Origin: Desulfuromonadales bacterium
GTDB lineage: Bacteria > Desulfobacterota > Desulfuromonadia > Desulfuromonadales > BM103
Direction: 5' to 3'
Assembly: GCA_030640215.1 (NCBI GenBank)
Contig: DAOWJU010000279.1
Location: 1 to 24,219, forward strand
DNA: 24,219 bases
In this document: piece after piece, positions 6,937 to 16,350 of the stretch
Numbering within the stretch: position 1 is the stretch's first letter
How the letters are laid out: every line of letters starts with the position of its first letter
Position numbers and translations under genes: made by a program
The notes under the pieces: model-generated
The model's input: the letters and a program-made list of their open reading frames with translations, nothing else
What the model was told of the DNA's origin: nothing
Database searches by the model: none

Positions 6937-7881
6937 TCAGCTTTGCTCAGGCGGAGCATCAGCGTAGATCGCCTTCGGGCGGGTGCCAGGCTTGCCCTCG
7001 GTATTGTTGTGGTAGAAGCGTTGAGTTGGATAAGCAAAATCGATATTGTCGTGAGCTGCAAAAGCGTCGAGGATGTCTTCCCAAATCTCTTGTTCGGAGC
7101 CTCGCCGTTTGCGTGGCTCGCAAAGATAGCGGATCGTCAGCATGACACCGCAGTCTTTGACCGTGGTGTAAACTTTCGGGGTCAACTTCGAATAGAAGAT
7201 CATGAATTTGTGGGCTGCTTCACGTAGTTTTTTGGCTGCCGAATCCGTGAGTGATGCGCCGTGCTTCTGGGCAATGTCATCAAGAAGTTGTTTTGCTTTA
7301 CGCCAGTCACTTTCGAAGGTAACCAGGACCGGTATTTCGTTCCAGATATGCTGAAAACCCTGACTGTAGTTGGCCATGACGTCGGTAAAGATCTTGCCGT
7401 TGGGGAGGTGGATGACACGTCCGGTGCTCTGATCAGCATCAACCCAGTTACCGATTTCCATCAGGCTGAACATGAAAATCCGTTGATCAATGACATCACC
7501 ACGGTCATTACCAATCTCAATCCGGTCGCCGACTTTGAATGGTTGTCGCCAGAGGATAAATGCCCAGCCAGCCAAGTTGACCAAGGGCGTCTGCAGGGCA
7601 ATAGCCAGACCGGCGGAGAGTAAGCCGAGATAAGTTGAAACAGCCTGGAAGCCAGCGAACCAGATTCGGCCGATCACCAGGAAAGCGAGGGGATAGGTGA
7701 TATATGCGATGGTTTTGCGGATGCGATATTGAACCTTAACCTCGCGGTCACGCAGGAAAACAATCAAACAGAGCCGACGAATCAACCAGAAAACCACGAG
7801 GGCCAGGATCGTGTAAAAGATCTTGCTTTCGAGGAATTCGCCGTTAAAAAGTCCGTCACTTATAAGTGTCAGAGTCTCCAT
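6937..7881 (-). CDS. MscS-family small-conductance mechanosensitive channel
   Basis: Inner-membrane channel that opens under membrane tension to release solutes during osmotic downshock. The 314-residue protein has three predicted helices at about 21-42, 57-75 and 82-111. The third is Gly/Ala-rich (GLLSAGLAIALQTPLVNLAG), as expected for the pore-lining helix. It is followed by the family beta-domain signature QPFKVGDRIEIGNDRGDVIDQ (113-133) and a C-terminal alpha/beta domain. The N-terminus is short, with no large periplasmic domain, so it belongs with compact MscS/YnaI-like channels. GGAGG is present but about 12 bases from the ATG at 7881, suggesting modest translation. The gene sits between trpS and lon on the same strand; the hairpin at 7966-7996 separates it from lon. 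Confidence 0.9.
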   Translation of the reverse strand: METLTLISDGLFNGEFLESKIFYTILALVVFWLIRRLCLIVFLRDREVKVQYRIRKTIAYITYPLAFLVIGRIWFAGFQAVSTYLGLLSAGLAIALQTPLVNLAGWAFILWRQPFKVGDRIEIGNDRGDVIDQRIFMFSLMEIGNWVDADQSTGRVIHLPNGKIFTDVMANYSQGFQHIWNEIPVLVTFESDWRKAKQLLDDIAQKHGASLTDSAAKKLREAAHKFMIFYSKLTPKVYTTVKDCGVMLTIRYLCEPRKRRGSEQEIWEDILDAFAAHDNIDFAYPTQRFYHNNTEGKPGTRPKAIYADAPPEQS

Positions 7882-7965
7882 GCTTTTGATATGCCCTCCG
7901 GAAGATTAATTTAATAAGAATCGAAAGTTATCATCGTGCAAGAACATTCATAAATTACAGACAAC

Positions 7966-7996
7966 CAGAGGGCTGTCCATTATGGACAGCCCTCTG
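7966..7996 (-). terminator. terminator after lon
   Basis: CAGAGGGCTGTCC (7966-7978) and GGACAGCCCTCTG (7984-7996) form a perfect 13-bp stem around a 5-base loop, extendable by an A-T pair. It lies about 45 bases beyond the lon stop codon on the minus strand and is followed there by a T/G-rich tail. It isolates lon from the MscS gene. Confidence 0.8.
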
Positions 7997-8042
7997 AATT
8001 TTGCGATGAATCGTATGATAAATTGAAGAGTACGATCATGAA

Positions 8043-10475
8043 TCAGAAAACCACCTTGTAGACATCCTTGAAGGTTTTAACGAAATGTACCTCAATCCCT
8101 TCCGTCAGGTAACCTGGAAGGTCTTCGAAATCCTTGCGATTGTCTTCCGGGAAGACGAGGATCTGCAACCCTGTGCGTCTCGCGGCAATGACTTTTTCCT
8201 TAAGCCCGCCGATTGGCAGAACTCGTCCGGTGAGCGTCAATTCTCCGGTCATGCCGAGTTTCTTTTTAACCAACTTTCCGGTGATCATTGAAACCAGAGC
8301 CGTGGCCATGGTGATACCCGCTGAAGGGCCGTCTTTCGGAGTGGCTCCTGCCGGGACATGCAGGTGGATGAAATGCTGGTCGAAGAAGTTCGCTTCGCCG
8401 CCACACTCCTCAATGTGAGCCATGATGTAGGAGTAGGCAATTTCTGAACTTTCAACCATCACCTTGCCGAGTTGACCGGTCTGTTTGAAACCTTTTACCT
8501 TGGCCAGCACGGCCGTTGCTTCGATCTGCAGGGTGGCTCCGCCGAGACTGGTCCAGGCCAGTCCTGTGGCCACGCCGGGAATCCCCTCGAAGATCTCATC
8601 TGCAGTGAAAACCGGCTTTTCCAGGTAATCTTCCAGGTCACGTTTGGTGACGGCAATTTTTTTCAACTCTTCATCTTCGGCAAAAGCCATGGCTGCTCGC
8701 CGCATGATCTTCTTGATCTGTTTCTCAAGGTTACGAACGCCCGCTTCCCGGGCGTAGCCATCAATGATCTGTTTGAGTGCAGCCTTCTGAATAGTTGTCT
8801 GACCGCGCACCAGGCCGTGGCTTTTGAGAGTCTTGGGGATCAGGTAGCGCTTGGCAATCTCAAGTTTTTCCTCAAGTATGTAGCCGGATAAACGGATCAT
8901 CTCCATACGATCGAGCAGGGGCCTGGGAATGGTGTCCAGCTGGTTGGCTGTCGCAATGAAGAGGACGTTGGAAAGATCGAAGGGCACATCGAGATAGTGA
9001 TCACGGAAGCTGCCGTTCTGCTCCGGGTCAAGGACCTCAAGCAGGGCCGAGGCCGGGTCGCCCTGGAAGGAGGCGCCGATCTTGTCGACTTCGTCAAGCA
9101 TGATGACCGGGTTGGCCGTGCCGACGGTTTTCATCGCTTGGATGAATTTGCCCGGCATGGCGCCGATATAGGTACGACGGTGGCCCTTGATTTCCGCTTC
9201 ATCGCGCATGCCACCGAGTGAAAAACGAAAGAACTTGCGGCCGAGGGCCTCGGCGATACTGTGGCCTATGGATGTTTTGCCGACGCCAGGTGGGCCGACC
9301 AGGCAAAGAATTGAACCTGAGATGTCGCCCTTCATCTTGCCGACGGCGATGAACTCAAGAATCCGCTCTTTGACGTCCTTGAGACCGTAATGATCACGGT
9401 CAAGCACCTTTCTGGCCCGAGCAATGTTGTAGGAATCTTTACTGAAAACTCCCCAGGGGAGCATTGTCAGCCAGTCGAGATAGTTACGGCTGACGTTGTA
9501 CTCGGGCGAGCTTGGTTCGATCAGTTGGAGTTTCTCCATTTCTTCTTCAACCGCACGTTCCGCTTCTTCATTGAACTTGAGTTTCTTAAGCCGTTTCTGG
9601 AATTTTTCGATTTCCGTATCTTTGCCTTCTTTCTCCAGGCCAAGTTCATTCTTGATCGCCTTGAGTTGCTCGCGCAGGAAAAACTCGCGCTGCTGGGCGG
9701 AGACCTTCTCCTCGATCTGTTTGGAAATCTTGGTCTGCAGACGAGAAACTTCAAGTTCTTTTTTAAGCAGAACCAGAACCTTGTCGATGCGTTTGCGGAC
9801 ATCGAGGGTGGCCAGAATCTCTTGTAACTGTTGACCGTCGGCGGTGGTCAGGTTGGCGGCAAAATCGGCCAGACGACCTGGGTCATCAAGACTTGAACGA
9901 TTGAGAAAAAGTTTGATTTCTTCACTGTAGAGTGGATTGATCTGAACGAGTTCCTTCAGTGTCGAAAGGATTGCCATCGAATAGGCACGCAATTCCGGGT
10001 TGACCGAAAGCTCCATGGCAAAATGATAGTTCACCCGAGCGTAGAGACTTGTGCCGGTTTCATGGATGTCCTCAATGGCAAAGCGCTCAAGGCTGTTGAC
10101 CAGCACGTGCGCAGCATTCTTCTCGGTGTGTAGCACTTTGACAATCTTGGCGGCGACGCCAATCTTGTGCAAGTTCTGGATGCCGTCTTCCTCATCAAGA
10201 TCACGGACCATGACCAGCCCAATCGTTTGGGCCTGGTGCTCCATCGCCTGATGCAGTGCCGCAACCTGGCCCTGACCGTTGAGGAGCAGAGGGATCATAA
10301 TGCCTGGAAAGGCCGGGCGTGGACGCAGAGGGATAATCGGCAAATCGGTCGGGAGGGTGTCTGCAGCGACCACCAATCCCTCCTCGTTAACGTGTTCCTC
10401 AATAATCTCAGATATTTTTTCGTGATCGATTTCGAAGTCGGACATCAGATCATCAAATTGTTCTTTGTCAGCCAT
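8043..10475 (-). CDS. lon: ATP-dependent endopeptidase Lon
   Basis: Cytoplasmic AAA+ serine protease that degrades misfolded and regulatory proteins. Length is 810 residues; E. coli Lon has 784. The N-terminal substrate-binding LON domain starts at about 44 (DLPIIPLRPRPAFPG) after an acidic leader of about 43 residues, which accounts for the extra length. A charged coiled-coil region spans about 230-320. The AAA+ module has Walker A GPPGVGKT (394-401) and Walker B IMLDEVD (458-464). The protease domain has the catalytic Ser718 in PKDGPSAG and the partner Lys761 in GGLKEK. All key residues are present. GAGGAG lies 8 bases before the ATG at 10475, and a candidate sigma-70 promoter lies at 10511-10539. 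I see no HrcA/CIRCE element or clear sigma-32 site. Confidence 0.97.
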   Translation of the reverse strand: MADKEQFDDLMSDFEIDHEKISEIIEEHVNEEGLVVAADTLPTDLPIIPLRPRPAFPGIMIPLLLNGQGQVAALHQAMEHQAQTIGLVMVRDLDEEDGIQNLHKIGVAAKIVKVLHTEKNAAHVLVNSLERFAIEDIHETGTSLYARVNYHFAMELSVNPELRAYSMAILSTLKELVQINPLYSEEIKLFLNRSSLDDPGRLADFAANLTTADGQQLQEILATLDVRKRIDKVLVLLKKELEVSRLQTKISKQIEEKVSAQQREFFLREQLKAIKNELGLEKEGKDTEIEKFQKRLKKLKFNEEAERAVEEEMEKLQLIEPSSPEYNVSRNYLDWLTMLPWGVFSKDSYNIARARKVLDRDHYGLKDVKERILEFIAVGKMKGDISGSILCLVGPPGVGKTSIGHSIAEALGRKFFRFSLGGMRDEAEIKGHRRTYIGAMPGKFIQAMKTVGTANPVIMLDEVDKIGASFQGDPASALLEVLDPEQNGSFRDHYLDVPFDLSNVLFIATANQLDTIPRPLLDRMEMIRLSGYILEEKLEIAKRYLIPKTLKSHGLVRGQTTIQKAALKQIIDGYAREAGVRNLEKQIKKIMRRAAMAFAEDEELKKIAVTKRDLEDYLEKPVFTADEIFEGIPGVATGLAWTSLGGATLQIEATAVLAKVKGFKQTGQLGKVMVESSEIAYSYIMAHIEECGGEANFFDQHFIHLHVPAGATPKDGPSAGITMATALVSMITGKLVKKKLGMTGELTLTGRVLPIGGLKEKVIAARRTGLQILVFPEDNRKDFEDLPGYLTEGIEVHFVKTFKDVYKVVF

Positions 10476-10510
10476 GCAATAGACTCCTCATTGGAAAGAT
10501 AACTCCTCGA

Positions 10511-10539
10511 AAGCTAATCATTCCAGAGCGCATTGTCAA
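10511..10539 (-). promoter_or_regulatory. candidate lon promoter
   Basis: On the minus strand a perfect TTGACA (10534-10539) is followed by 17 bases and TAGCTT (10511-10516), a weak -10. It lies 36 bases upstream of the lon start codon. Confidence 0.5.
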
Positions 10540-10618
10540 CCTCTGGGAGAGACGAAAAGAGGGAGTTCCGTCTATTTAATCAAGAACTGTTCAGATCGGT
10601 AAAATTTCTTCTTATCCT

Positions 10619-10646
10619 TTGCCTTCATCTCATCTTGTGGAATAAT
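10619..10646 (+). promoter_or_regulatory. candidate polA promoter
   Basis: TTGCCT (10619-10624), a 16-base spacer and AATAAT (10641-10646, five of six matches to the -10 consensus) lie about 32 bases before the polA ATG. AAGGAG follows at about 10664-10669. Confidence 0.45.
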
Positions 10647-10678
10647 GATCGGCACTTTCAATTAAGGAGATTCCCCCT

Positions 10679-13354
10679 ATGTCCAACCAGCCCCAGCGGC
10701 TTTTTCTGATCGACGGTTCGAGCTATATCTACCGAGCCTATTACGCCATTCGCCATCTCAGCAACTCGCAGGGGATGGCGACCAACGCTATCTACGGTTT
10801 TACCAATATGCTGCTCAAGGTGATACGTGAGCTGCAGCCGGACCAGCTGGCTGTCATTTTTGACAGCAAGGGGCCGACCTTCCGTAAAGATATCTATCCT
10901 GAATATAAAGCGAACCGATCGGCCATGCCGGAAGACCTGGTGCCACAGATCCCCTACATAAAACGAGTGGTGGATGCGCTCAATCTGCCGGGGATCGAAC
11001 TGGCTGGTTACGAAGCCGATGATATTATCGCCACACTCGCCAAAAAGTTCGCTGGCAAAGGGCTGGAAGTGACCGTGGTGACTGGCGATAAGGACATGAT
11101 GCAAATCGTGACCGATCGTATTCAGCTGCTTGATACGATGAAGGACAAGGTCTCTGGCCCTGCAGAGGTTTTCGAGCGCTTCGGCGGCGCAGACAAGGTG
11201 ATCGAAGTGCAGGCGCTCTCCGGGGATAGCTCCGATAATGTTCCCGGTGTGCCAGGAATCGGCGAGAAGACCGCCAAGGTCCTGATCGACGAGTTTGGCG
11301 ATATCGAAACTCTGTTGGCCAGCCTCGATCAATTGAAAGGCAAACGCCGCGAAAATCTGGAGAATTTTGCTGACCAGGCCCGTCTGTCAAAGCGTCTGGT
11401 CACCCTGGTTGATGATCTTGATCTGGATGTTGACGACAATGCCTTTGTGCTGACCGAACCGAACCGCGAGGCTCTGACGGAACTCTTTAAAGAGTGCGAG
11501 TTCCCTAAGCTGCTGCAGGAGTTTTCTGTGGATGCGCGGGCCAGCGCCAGTGGCGAGGGCTACCGATCTGTGTTGACCAAAGCAGATCTGGTGGAAATGG
11601 TTGCCGCCCTGGAGAGTTCTGAGCGATTTGCCTTTGATACTGAGACGACCGGCCTGGATCCCTTGCGTGTCGACCTGGTCGGGCTCTCTTTTGCTGTGAC
11701 CCCGGGGGAGGCGTGGTATGTGCCGGTCGCGCATCGCTATCTTGGTGTGCCGGAGCAGCTGCCTCTTGATCACGTCCTCACGGCAATCAGACCGCTTCTG
11801 AATTCGACGCGTCACCTGAAGATCGGTCAGAACCTCAAATATGACATCTTGGTGCTGGCACGGGCTGGAGTTGAAGTCACCGCACCGCTCTATGACACCA
11901 TGCTGGCCAGCTATCTAGCCAATTCGGCAGCCAAGTCTCATGGCATGGACAACCTCGCCGCTGAGCTGCTTGATTATCGCTGTATCAGCTACAGTGAGGT
12001 CGCTGGCAGCGGCAAAAATAAGATCTGCTTTGACGAGGTTGAGGTTGAGAAGGCGACCGTCTATGCCGCCGAGGATGCTGATATCACCTTGCGGCTCTAT
12101 GAAAAGCTGGTACCTATGGTTGACGAGCAGGAGCAGGTGGATCTCTTCAATGACGTGGAGATGGCCTTGTTGCCGGTGCTGATCGAAATGGAGCAGGTTG
12201 GTATCCGTATCGATGCTGACTTTCTTGGTGGACTCTCTTCCGAATTAGCGAAGAAACTTGCCGTGCTCGAGACGCAGATTCATGAAGTGGCCGGAAGCTC
12301 CTTTAATATCGGCTCGCCGAAGCAGCTCGGTGAAGTGCTCTTCGAAAGGCTTGGCCTGCCAAAGGGCAAGAAGACCAAGACCGGTTGGTCGACCGATGTA
12401 GAGGTCTTGAATAAGCTGGCTGAGGAACATGACATTGCCGCGAAAATTCTTGAATATCGTTCTCTTGCCAAGCTAAAGGGGACCTACACCGATGCCTTGC
12501 CAAGGTTGATTCACCCTGAGACCGGACGGATTCACTCCAGCTTCAACCAGGCGGTCACCGCCACCGGGCGGCTTTCTTCAAGTGACCCCAATCTGCAGAA
12601 TATTCCGATTCGCAGCGAGGAAGGTCGGCGCATCCGTGAAGGTTTCATCCCCTCCGATGGTTGTCTGTTGCTTGCGGCCGACTACTCCCAGGTTGAGCTG
12701 CGTGTCCTTGCTCACATGGCCGATGAGCCGGCCCTCAAGGAAGCCTTTGCCCGTGGTGAGGATATCCATCGCCGTACCGCCAGTGAAGTCCTTGGTCTTT
12801 TCCCGGAGATGGTCACTGATGATCAACGTCGTCAGGCCAAGGCCATCAACTTCGGGGTGATCTACGGCATGAGCGCTTTTGGTCTCGCCAAACAGCTTGA
12901 TATCAGTCGCCGTGAGGCCCAGACTTTTATTGATACTTACTTTGAACGTTACCCGGGGATCCGCACCTTTATGGACAGCTGTATTGCCGAGGCACGCGAG
13001 AAAATGTACGTCACAACCATGCTTGGCCGACGTTGCGCGATTCCCGAGATCAACAGCAAGAATGGAGCGGTGCGTGGCTATGCCGAACGCAACGCCATCA
13101 ACTACCCGGTGCAGGGCTCAGCCGCTGATATCATCAAGGTGGCCATGATCCACATCGCTCGTCGGCTTGCTGACGAAGGGTTAAAAACCCGCATGCTGCT
13201 GCAGGTTCACGATGAACTGGTCTTTGATGTTCCGCAGGCTGAACTCGAAAGAGTGACAGTGCTGGTCAGAGAAGAGATGGAGGGGGCGGTTGAGATCTCT
13301 GTGCCACTGCTGGTTGAGATTGGCAGTGGGCGTAATTGGCGCGAAGCGCATTAG
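10679..13354 (+). CDS. polA: DNA polymerase I with intact 5' nuclease and proofreading domains
   Basis: Repair and lagging-strand polymerase of 891 residues. The 5' nuclease domain spans about 1-290, with FLIDGSSYIYRA (9-20), the YEADD acidic cluster (111-115), TGDKD (135-139) and the GDSSDNVPGVPGIGEKTA helix-hairpin-helix region (182-199). The 3'-5' exonuclease (about 300-490) keeps Asp320 and Glu322 (FDTETTG), Asp389 (NLKYD) and Tyr462/Asp466 (YAAED), so proofreading should be active; many bacterial PolA proteins have lost these residues. The polymerase has motif A with Asp668 (DYSQVELR), motif B with Arg717, Lys721, Phe725 and Tyr729, and motif C with His844-Asp845 (VHDE), a constant offset of 37 from E. 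coli numbering. AAGGAG precedes the ATG at 10679. Confidence 0.98.
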   Translation: MSNQPQRLFLIDGSSYIYRAYYAIRHLSNSQGMATNAIYGFTNMLLKVIRELQPDQLAVIFDSKGPTFRKDIYPEYKANRSAMPEDLVPQIPYIKRVVDALNLPGIELAGYEADDIIATLAKKFAGKGLEVTVVTGDKDMMQIVTDRIQLLDTMKDKVSGPAEVFERFGGADKVIEVQALSGDSSDNVPGVPGIGEKTAKVLIDEFGDIETLLASLDQLKGKRRENLENFADQARLSKRLVTLVDDLDLDVDDNAFVLTEPNREALTELFKECEFPKLLQEFSVDARASASGEGYRSVLTKADLVEMVAALESSERFAFDTETTGLDPLRVDLVGLSFAVTPGEAWYVPVAHRYLGVPEQLPLDHVLTAIRPLLNSTRHLKIGQNLKYDILVLARAGVEVTAPLYDTMLASYLANSAAKSHGMDNLAAELLDYRCISYSEVAGSGKNKICFDEVEVEKATVYAAEDADITLRLYEKLVPMVDEQEQVDLFNDVEMALLPVLIEMEQVGIRIDADFLGGLSSELAKKLAVLETQIHEVAGSSFNIGSPKQLGEVLFERLGLPKGKKTKTGWSTDVEVLNKLAEEHDIAAKILEYRSLAKLKGTYTDALPRLIHPETGRIHSSFNQAVTATGRLSSSDPNLQNIPIRSEEGRRIREGFIPSDGCLLLAADYSQVELRVLAHMADEPALKEAFARGEDIHRRTASEVLGLFPEMVTDDQRRQAKAINFGVIYGMSAFGLAKQLDISRREAQTFIDTYFERYPGIRTFMDSCIAEAREKMYVTTMLGRRCAIPEINSKNGAVRGYAERNAINYPVQGSAADIIKVAMIHIARRLADEGLKTRMLLQVHDELVFDVPQAELERVTVLVREEMEGAVEISVPLLVEIGSGRNWREAH

Positions 13355-13363
13355 GTTGAACAT

Positions 13364-13404
13364 GCTGTAAGGCTCTAAAGCTCTAAAAACATACTTCTTA
13401 CAGC
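13364..13404 (+). other. stem-loop and short tandem repeat between polA and cmoA
   Basis: GCTGTAAG (13364-13371) is complementary to CTTACAGC (13397-13404), an 8-bp stem with a 25-base loop. The loop begins with the tandem pair GCTCTAAA GCTCTAAA (13372-13387). It may weaken readthrough from polA into cmoA; no strong T-tract follows. Confidence 0.35.
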
Positions 13405-13424
13405 CTGAAATAAAGGGTCAACTC

Positions 13425-14159
13425 GTGGTCAAGAAACAAGACGCCATATATGCCACAGCTTTAGATGAAATCATTGATTTCCGTTTTGATGAGCGAGTGG
13501 TTGATGTCTTTCCCGACATGATTCAACGTTCGGTGCCAGGTTATGCCACGATGATTTCGTCAATTGGGATCTTGGCTGCCAAATATGCACAGGCCAATAG
13601 TCATTGTTATGATCTGGGCTGCTCCTTGGGAGCGGTCAGTCTTGCCATGCGTCAGCGCATTCGTCAGCCCGATTGTGACATTATTGCGGTGGATAATTCA
13701 CCGGCAATGATTGCGCGTGGCCAAGAGCTTCTGGCTTCTGACACATCCTCAAATGTGCCGGTAAAAATGCTGTGTGCCGATATCCAGGATGTCACTATTG
13801 AAAATGCCTCGATCGTGGTTCTGAACTTCACTTTGCAATTCATTCCACTTGCAGAGCGTCCTGCGCTGATAAAACGTATTTATCAAGGGCTGAAGCCGGG
13901 TGGTATCTTGATCCTGTCAGAGAAGATGGCCTTTGATGAGCCGGAGAGAGCGCGTTTTCATGTGGAATCACATCATGAGTTTAAGCGTGCCAACGGCTAC
14001 AGCGATCTGGAAATCAGCCAGAAACGCACGGCACTGGAAAACGTGCTGCTCCCTGAAACTCTTGCTTGTCATCAGCAACGCCTCAAAGATGCCGGATTCG
14101 ATTTTAGTGATATCTGGTTCCAATGTTTTAACTTTGCATCACTGGTCGCTGTCAAATGA
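13425..14159 (+). CDS. cmoA: carboxy-S-adenosyl-L-methionine synthase
   Basis: Converts SAM and prephenate to carboxy-SAM, the cofactor used by CmoB on tRNA wobble uridine. The 244 residues are close to the 247 of E. coli CmoA and share long stretches with it, including [20 protein letters not shown] (21-40). The SAM-binding motif YDLGCSLGA (62-70), DNSPAMI (90-96) and FTLQF (135-139) are conserved. The segment [16 protein letters not shown] (186-201) ends in the arginine equivalent to E. coli Arg199, which contacts the cofactor carboxylate. Translation starts with GTG at 13425, supported by AAAGGG 7 bases upstream; no better ATG exists. The stop overlaps the cmoB start (ATGA), so the pair is translationally coupled. 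Confidence 0.96.
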   Translation: MVKKQDAIYATALDEIIDFRFDERVVDVFPDMIQRSVPGYATMISSIGILAAKYAQANSHCYDLGCSLGAVSLAMRQRIRQPDCDIIAVDNSPAMIARGQELLASDTSSNVPVKMLCADIQDVTIENASIVVLNFTLQFIPLAERPALIKRIYQGLKPGGILILSEKMAFDEPERARFHVESHHEFKRANGYSDLEISQKRTALENVLLPETLACHQQRLKDAGFDFSDIWFQCFNFASLVAVK

Positions 14160-15127
14160 GTGTTTATCAGTCTTTGTATCCTCAGCTTGAAGCCATGGGG
14201 TTGGACTGCTGGTCGCAACAGTTGCAGCAGAGTCTGCCTGCAAAGCTGGCTGTCGATGGTCATGGCAAAATGGCCGGATGGCAAAAGGCTCTGCATGCGT
14301 TGCCAGAGCTGACACCATCACACGTTGAACTGAAGGCCAGGGTTGAAATTGGCCGCGCGGAAGATCTTGATAATCTGAGCTGCGCGCAATTTACAGAGCA
14401 ACTTAAAGCCTTTCATCCCTGGCGAAAAGGGCTCTTCAATCTGTTTGGGGTTGATATCGATACCGAGTGGCGTTCGGACTGGAAGTGGACTCGTGTCTTA
14501 CCGCACATTCAATCGTTAGCCGGGCGCAAGGTGCTTGATATCGGTGCTGGTAATGGTTACTACGGTTGGCGCATGCTCGGCGAAGGTGCGGACTTGGTGC
14601 TCGGCATCGACCCAACCTTAATCTCCGTGATGCAATATCAGGTTGTGCAACGTTATCTTGGCGACAGAAACCATTATGTCTTGCCGCTGGGGATAGAAGA
14701 TGTGCCCGCAAATTTGACCTGTTTCGACAGTGTCTTTTCCATGGGCGTGCTCTATCATCGGCGCTCGCCGTTAGATCATCTCCTTGAACTGCGGGCCTGT
14801 TTGCGCCCCGGTGGAGAGCTCATATTGGAGACTCTGATTGTGGAGGGGGATGAAGGCAAGGTGCTGATGCCGGAAGGGCGTTATGCCAAAATGCGCAATG
14901 TCTGGTTCATTCCTGCCGTAGCAACTATGCTACTGTGGTTGCGCCGTTGTGGTTTCAAAAATACAAAGTGTGTTGATATCAACCGCACGAGCATCGCAGA
15001 ACAGCGCCAGACGGAGTGGATGACCTTTGAGTCTTTAGCCGACTTCCTCGATCCGGAAGATCAGACGAAAACGATTGAAGGCTATCCCGCTCCACTAAGA
15101 GCTGTTTTTATCGCGACCGCGCCGTAA
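14156..15127 (+). CDS. cmoB: tRNA U34 carboxymethyltransferase
   Basis: Transfers the carboxymethyl group of carboxy-SAM to 5-hydroxyuridine at tRNA position 34, giving cmo5U. Length is 323 residues, identical to E. coli CmoB. Conserved blocks include HPWRKG (87-92, with Lys91 at the position of the E. coli substrate-binding lysine), [11 protein letters not shown] (101-111), the SAM motif [14 protein letters not shown] (127-140), [12 protein letters not shown] in the middle, MRNVWFIPA, and the C-terminal [13 protein letters not shown]. The ATG at 14156 overlaps the cmoA stop by four bases. This is a complete, functional-looking pair. The enzyme that makes the 5-hydroxyuridine substrate is not in this window. 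Confidence 0.96.
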   Translation: MSVYQSLYPQLEAMGLDCWSQQLQQSLPAKLAVDGHGKMAGWQKALHALPELTPSHVELKARVEIGRAEDLDNLSCAQFTEQLKAFHPWRKGLFNLFGVDIDTEWRSDWKWTRVLPHIQSLAGRKVLDIGAGNGYYGWRMLGEGADLVLGIDPTLISVMQYQVVQRYLGDRNHYVLPLGIEDVPANLTCFDSVFSMGVLYHRRSPLDHLLELRACLRPGGELILETLIVEGDEGKVLMPEGRYAKMRNVWFIPAVATMLLWLRRCGFKNTKCVDINRTSIAEQRQTEWMTFESLADFLDPEDQTKTIEGYPAPLRAVFIATAP

Positions 15128-15188
15128 ACATTGAAGTCCTCTCGCTGTACCGATCTTGTCAGTGACAGCTTGCTTGGTTGTCTATAGC

Positions 15189-15227
15189 TTGACAAACAGG
15201 CGAATAATAGTGATGCTTGCCAGCATC
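15189..15227 (+). promoter_or_regulatory. candidate promoter with a small dyad
   Basis: A perfect -35 TTGACA (15189-15194) is followed after 17 bases by GATGCT, a poor -10. That hexamer is the left arm of the dyad GATGCT-TGCC-AGCATC (15212-15227). The site lies about 50-90 bases before the outer-membrane protein gene. The dyad could be an operator or a leader hairpin. Confidence 0.35.
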
Positions 15228-15277
15228 TGCAATGTTGATAATGATGGTTGATTACACATAAATCAGGAGGTTGGACG

Positions 15278-16207
15278 ATGAAAAGTTTACGTGTTGTTCT
15301 GGGTGCTCTTGTTGTTCTGATGCTAATGTCAGCCGGGCCGGTTTTTGCTCTCGGTCAGCCGAGCGTGAATCTTGGTTTTACCAGTTTCCTTGATGGCGCA
15401 CCTCCGGCAGGACCCGGTTTTTACCTCTCTGAATATCTGCAATATTACACGGCAGATCAGATCAATGATGAGAATGGTTCCAAGAGCCTTGATGTCGATG
15501 TGGATGTCTGGGTGCTGATGAACCAGTTGATCTACCAGTCGGATCAGGAAATCTTTTTCGGTGGTAAGTGGGGCCTTAACGTCATGCTTCCGGTTGTCAG
15601 CCTTGATATGGGGAGCAACCCTCCAGGGTTAAAGGATAATGGCACCGGTCTTGGCGACCTGCTGATTGGCCCTTATATCCAATGGGACCCGATCATGGGT
15701 GAAAAAGGGCCGTTGATGGTCAATCGCATTGAATTCCAGACCATTTTCCCGACGGGTAAATATGATGATGATAAGGCACTCAACCCTGGGAGCAATCACT
15801 TTTCCTTCAACCCTTATTGGGCTTCAACAGTTTTTCTCGGTCCCAAAGCCACCGTGTCGTGGCGTCTGCACTATCTCTGGAATGATAAAAATGATGATTT
15901 TGGTCCAGGCGGTGTCGATCTTGAGCCCGGCGATGCAGTGCATGCCAACTTCACCGCTGCTTACGAAGTGTTGCCGAAGCAGTTGCGTTTAGGCATCAAC
16001 GGTTACTGGTTCGACCAGATCAGCGATACCAAGGTGGATGGTAAGAAAATCAAATCTATGGAAGAAAAAGTTTTTGCCATCGGTCCCGGCGCGGTCTGGC
16101 ACTTTTCCCAGGATACTCACCTGTTCGTGAATGCTTATTTCGAAACAGATGCGGAAAGCCGCCCTGAAGGCGAGCGCTATAATATGCGTTTTGTTCATCA
16201 CTTCTAA
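15278..16207 (+). CDS. SphA/MetA-pathway-like outer-membrane protein
   Basis: Secreted protein of 309 residues that looks like an outer-membrane beta-barrel of the 'phenol MetA-pathway' transporter family (PF13557, SphA-like). It starts with a signal peptide (basic MKSLR, hydrophobic core to about 22, cleavage near VFA-LG). Alternating hydrophobic/polar strands follow, with family-style segments [28 protein letters not shown] and [15 protein letters not shown]. It ends in FVHHF, an aromatic C-terminus expected for barrel insertion. The ATG at 15278 has AGGAGG 7 bases upstream; an upstream in-frame ATG at 15248 lacks a ribosome site and would spoil the signal peptide. It is flanked by a promoter candidate and a good terminator, so it is probably monocistronic. 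Substrate is unknown. Confidence 0.78.
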   Translation: MKSLRVVLGALVVLMLMSAGPVFALGQPSVNLGFTSFLDGAPPAGPGFYLSEYLQYYTADQINDENGSKSLDVDVDVWVLMNQLIYQSDQEIFFGGKWGLNVMLPVVSLDMGSNPPGLKDNGTGLGDLLIGPYIQWDPIMGEKGPLMVNRIEFQTIFPTGKYDDDKALNPGSNHFSFNPYWASTVFLGPKATVSWRLHYLWNDKNDDFGPGGVDLEPGDAVHANFTAAYEVLPKQLRLGINGYWFDQISDTKVDGKKIKSMEEKVFAIGPGAVWHFSQDTHLFVNAYFETDAESRPEGERYNMRFVHHF

Positions 16208-16252
16208 GCTCGTTTCCAAATCGAAAATGACACCAAACAGTCCGTAATTTTG

Positions 16253-16281
16253 AAGGCCACCCGGTCCGGGGTGGCCTTTTT
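16253..16281 (+). terminator. intrinsic terminator after the outer-membrane protein gene
   Basis: AAGGCCACCC (16253-16262) pairs with GGGTGGCCTT (16269-16278) over a 6-base loop. The stem runs into a T5 tract (16277-16281). It is a textbook rho-independent terminator 46 bases past the stop codon. Confidence 0.92.
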
Positions 16282-16350
16282 GCGTGATCCTTGCCATCAA
16301 TCTTTAAACGTGGCATGATGCCTGCCCTTTGAAGTTTACAGGACATTCTG

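Noticed and set aside
10658..11332. 224-codon open frame antisense to polA
   Set aside because: It mirrors the codon pattern of the highly conserved 5' nuclease domain, has no family motif or ribosome site, and polA is unambiguous here.
15248..15277. Ten-codon N-terminal extension of the outer-membrane protein
   Set aside because: It lacks a ribosome site, overlaps the AGGAGG that serves ATG 15278, and would displace the signal peptide.
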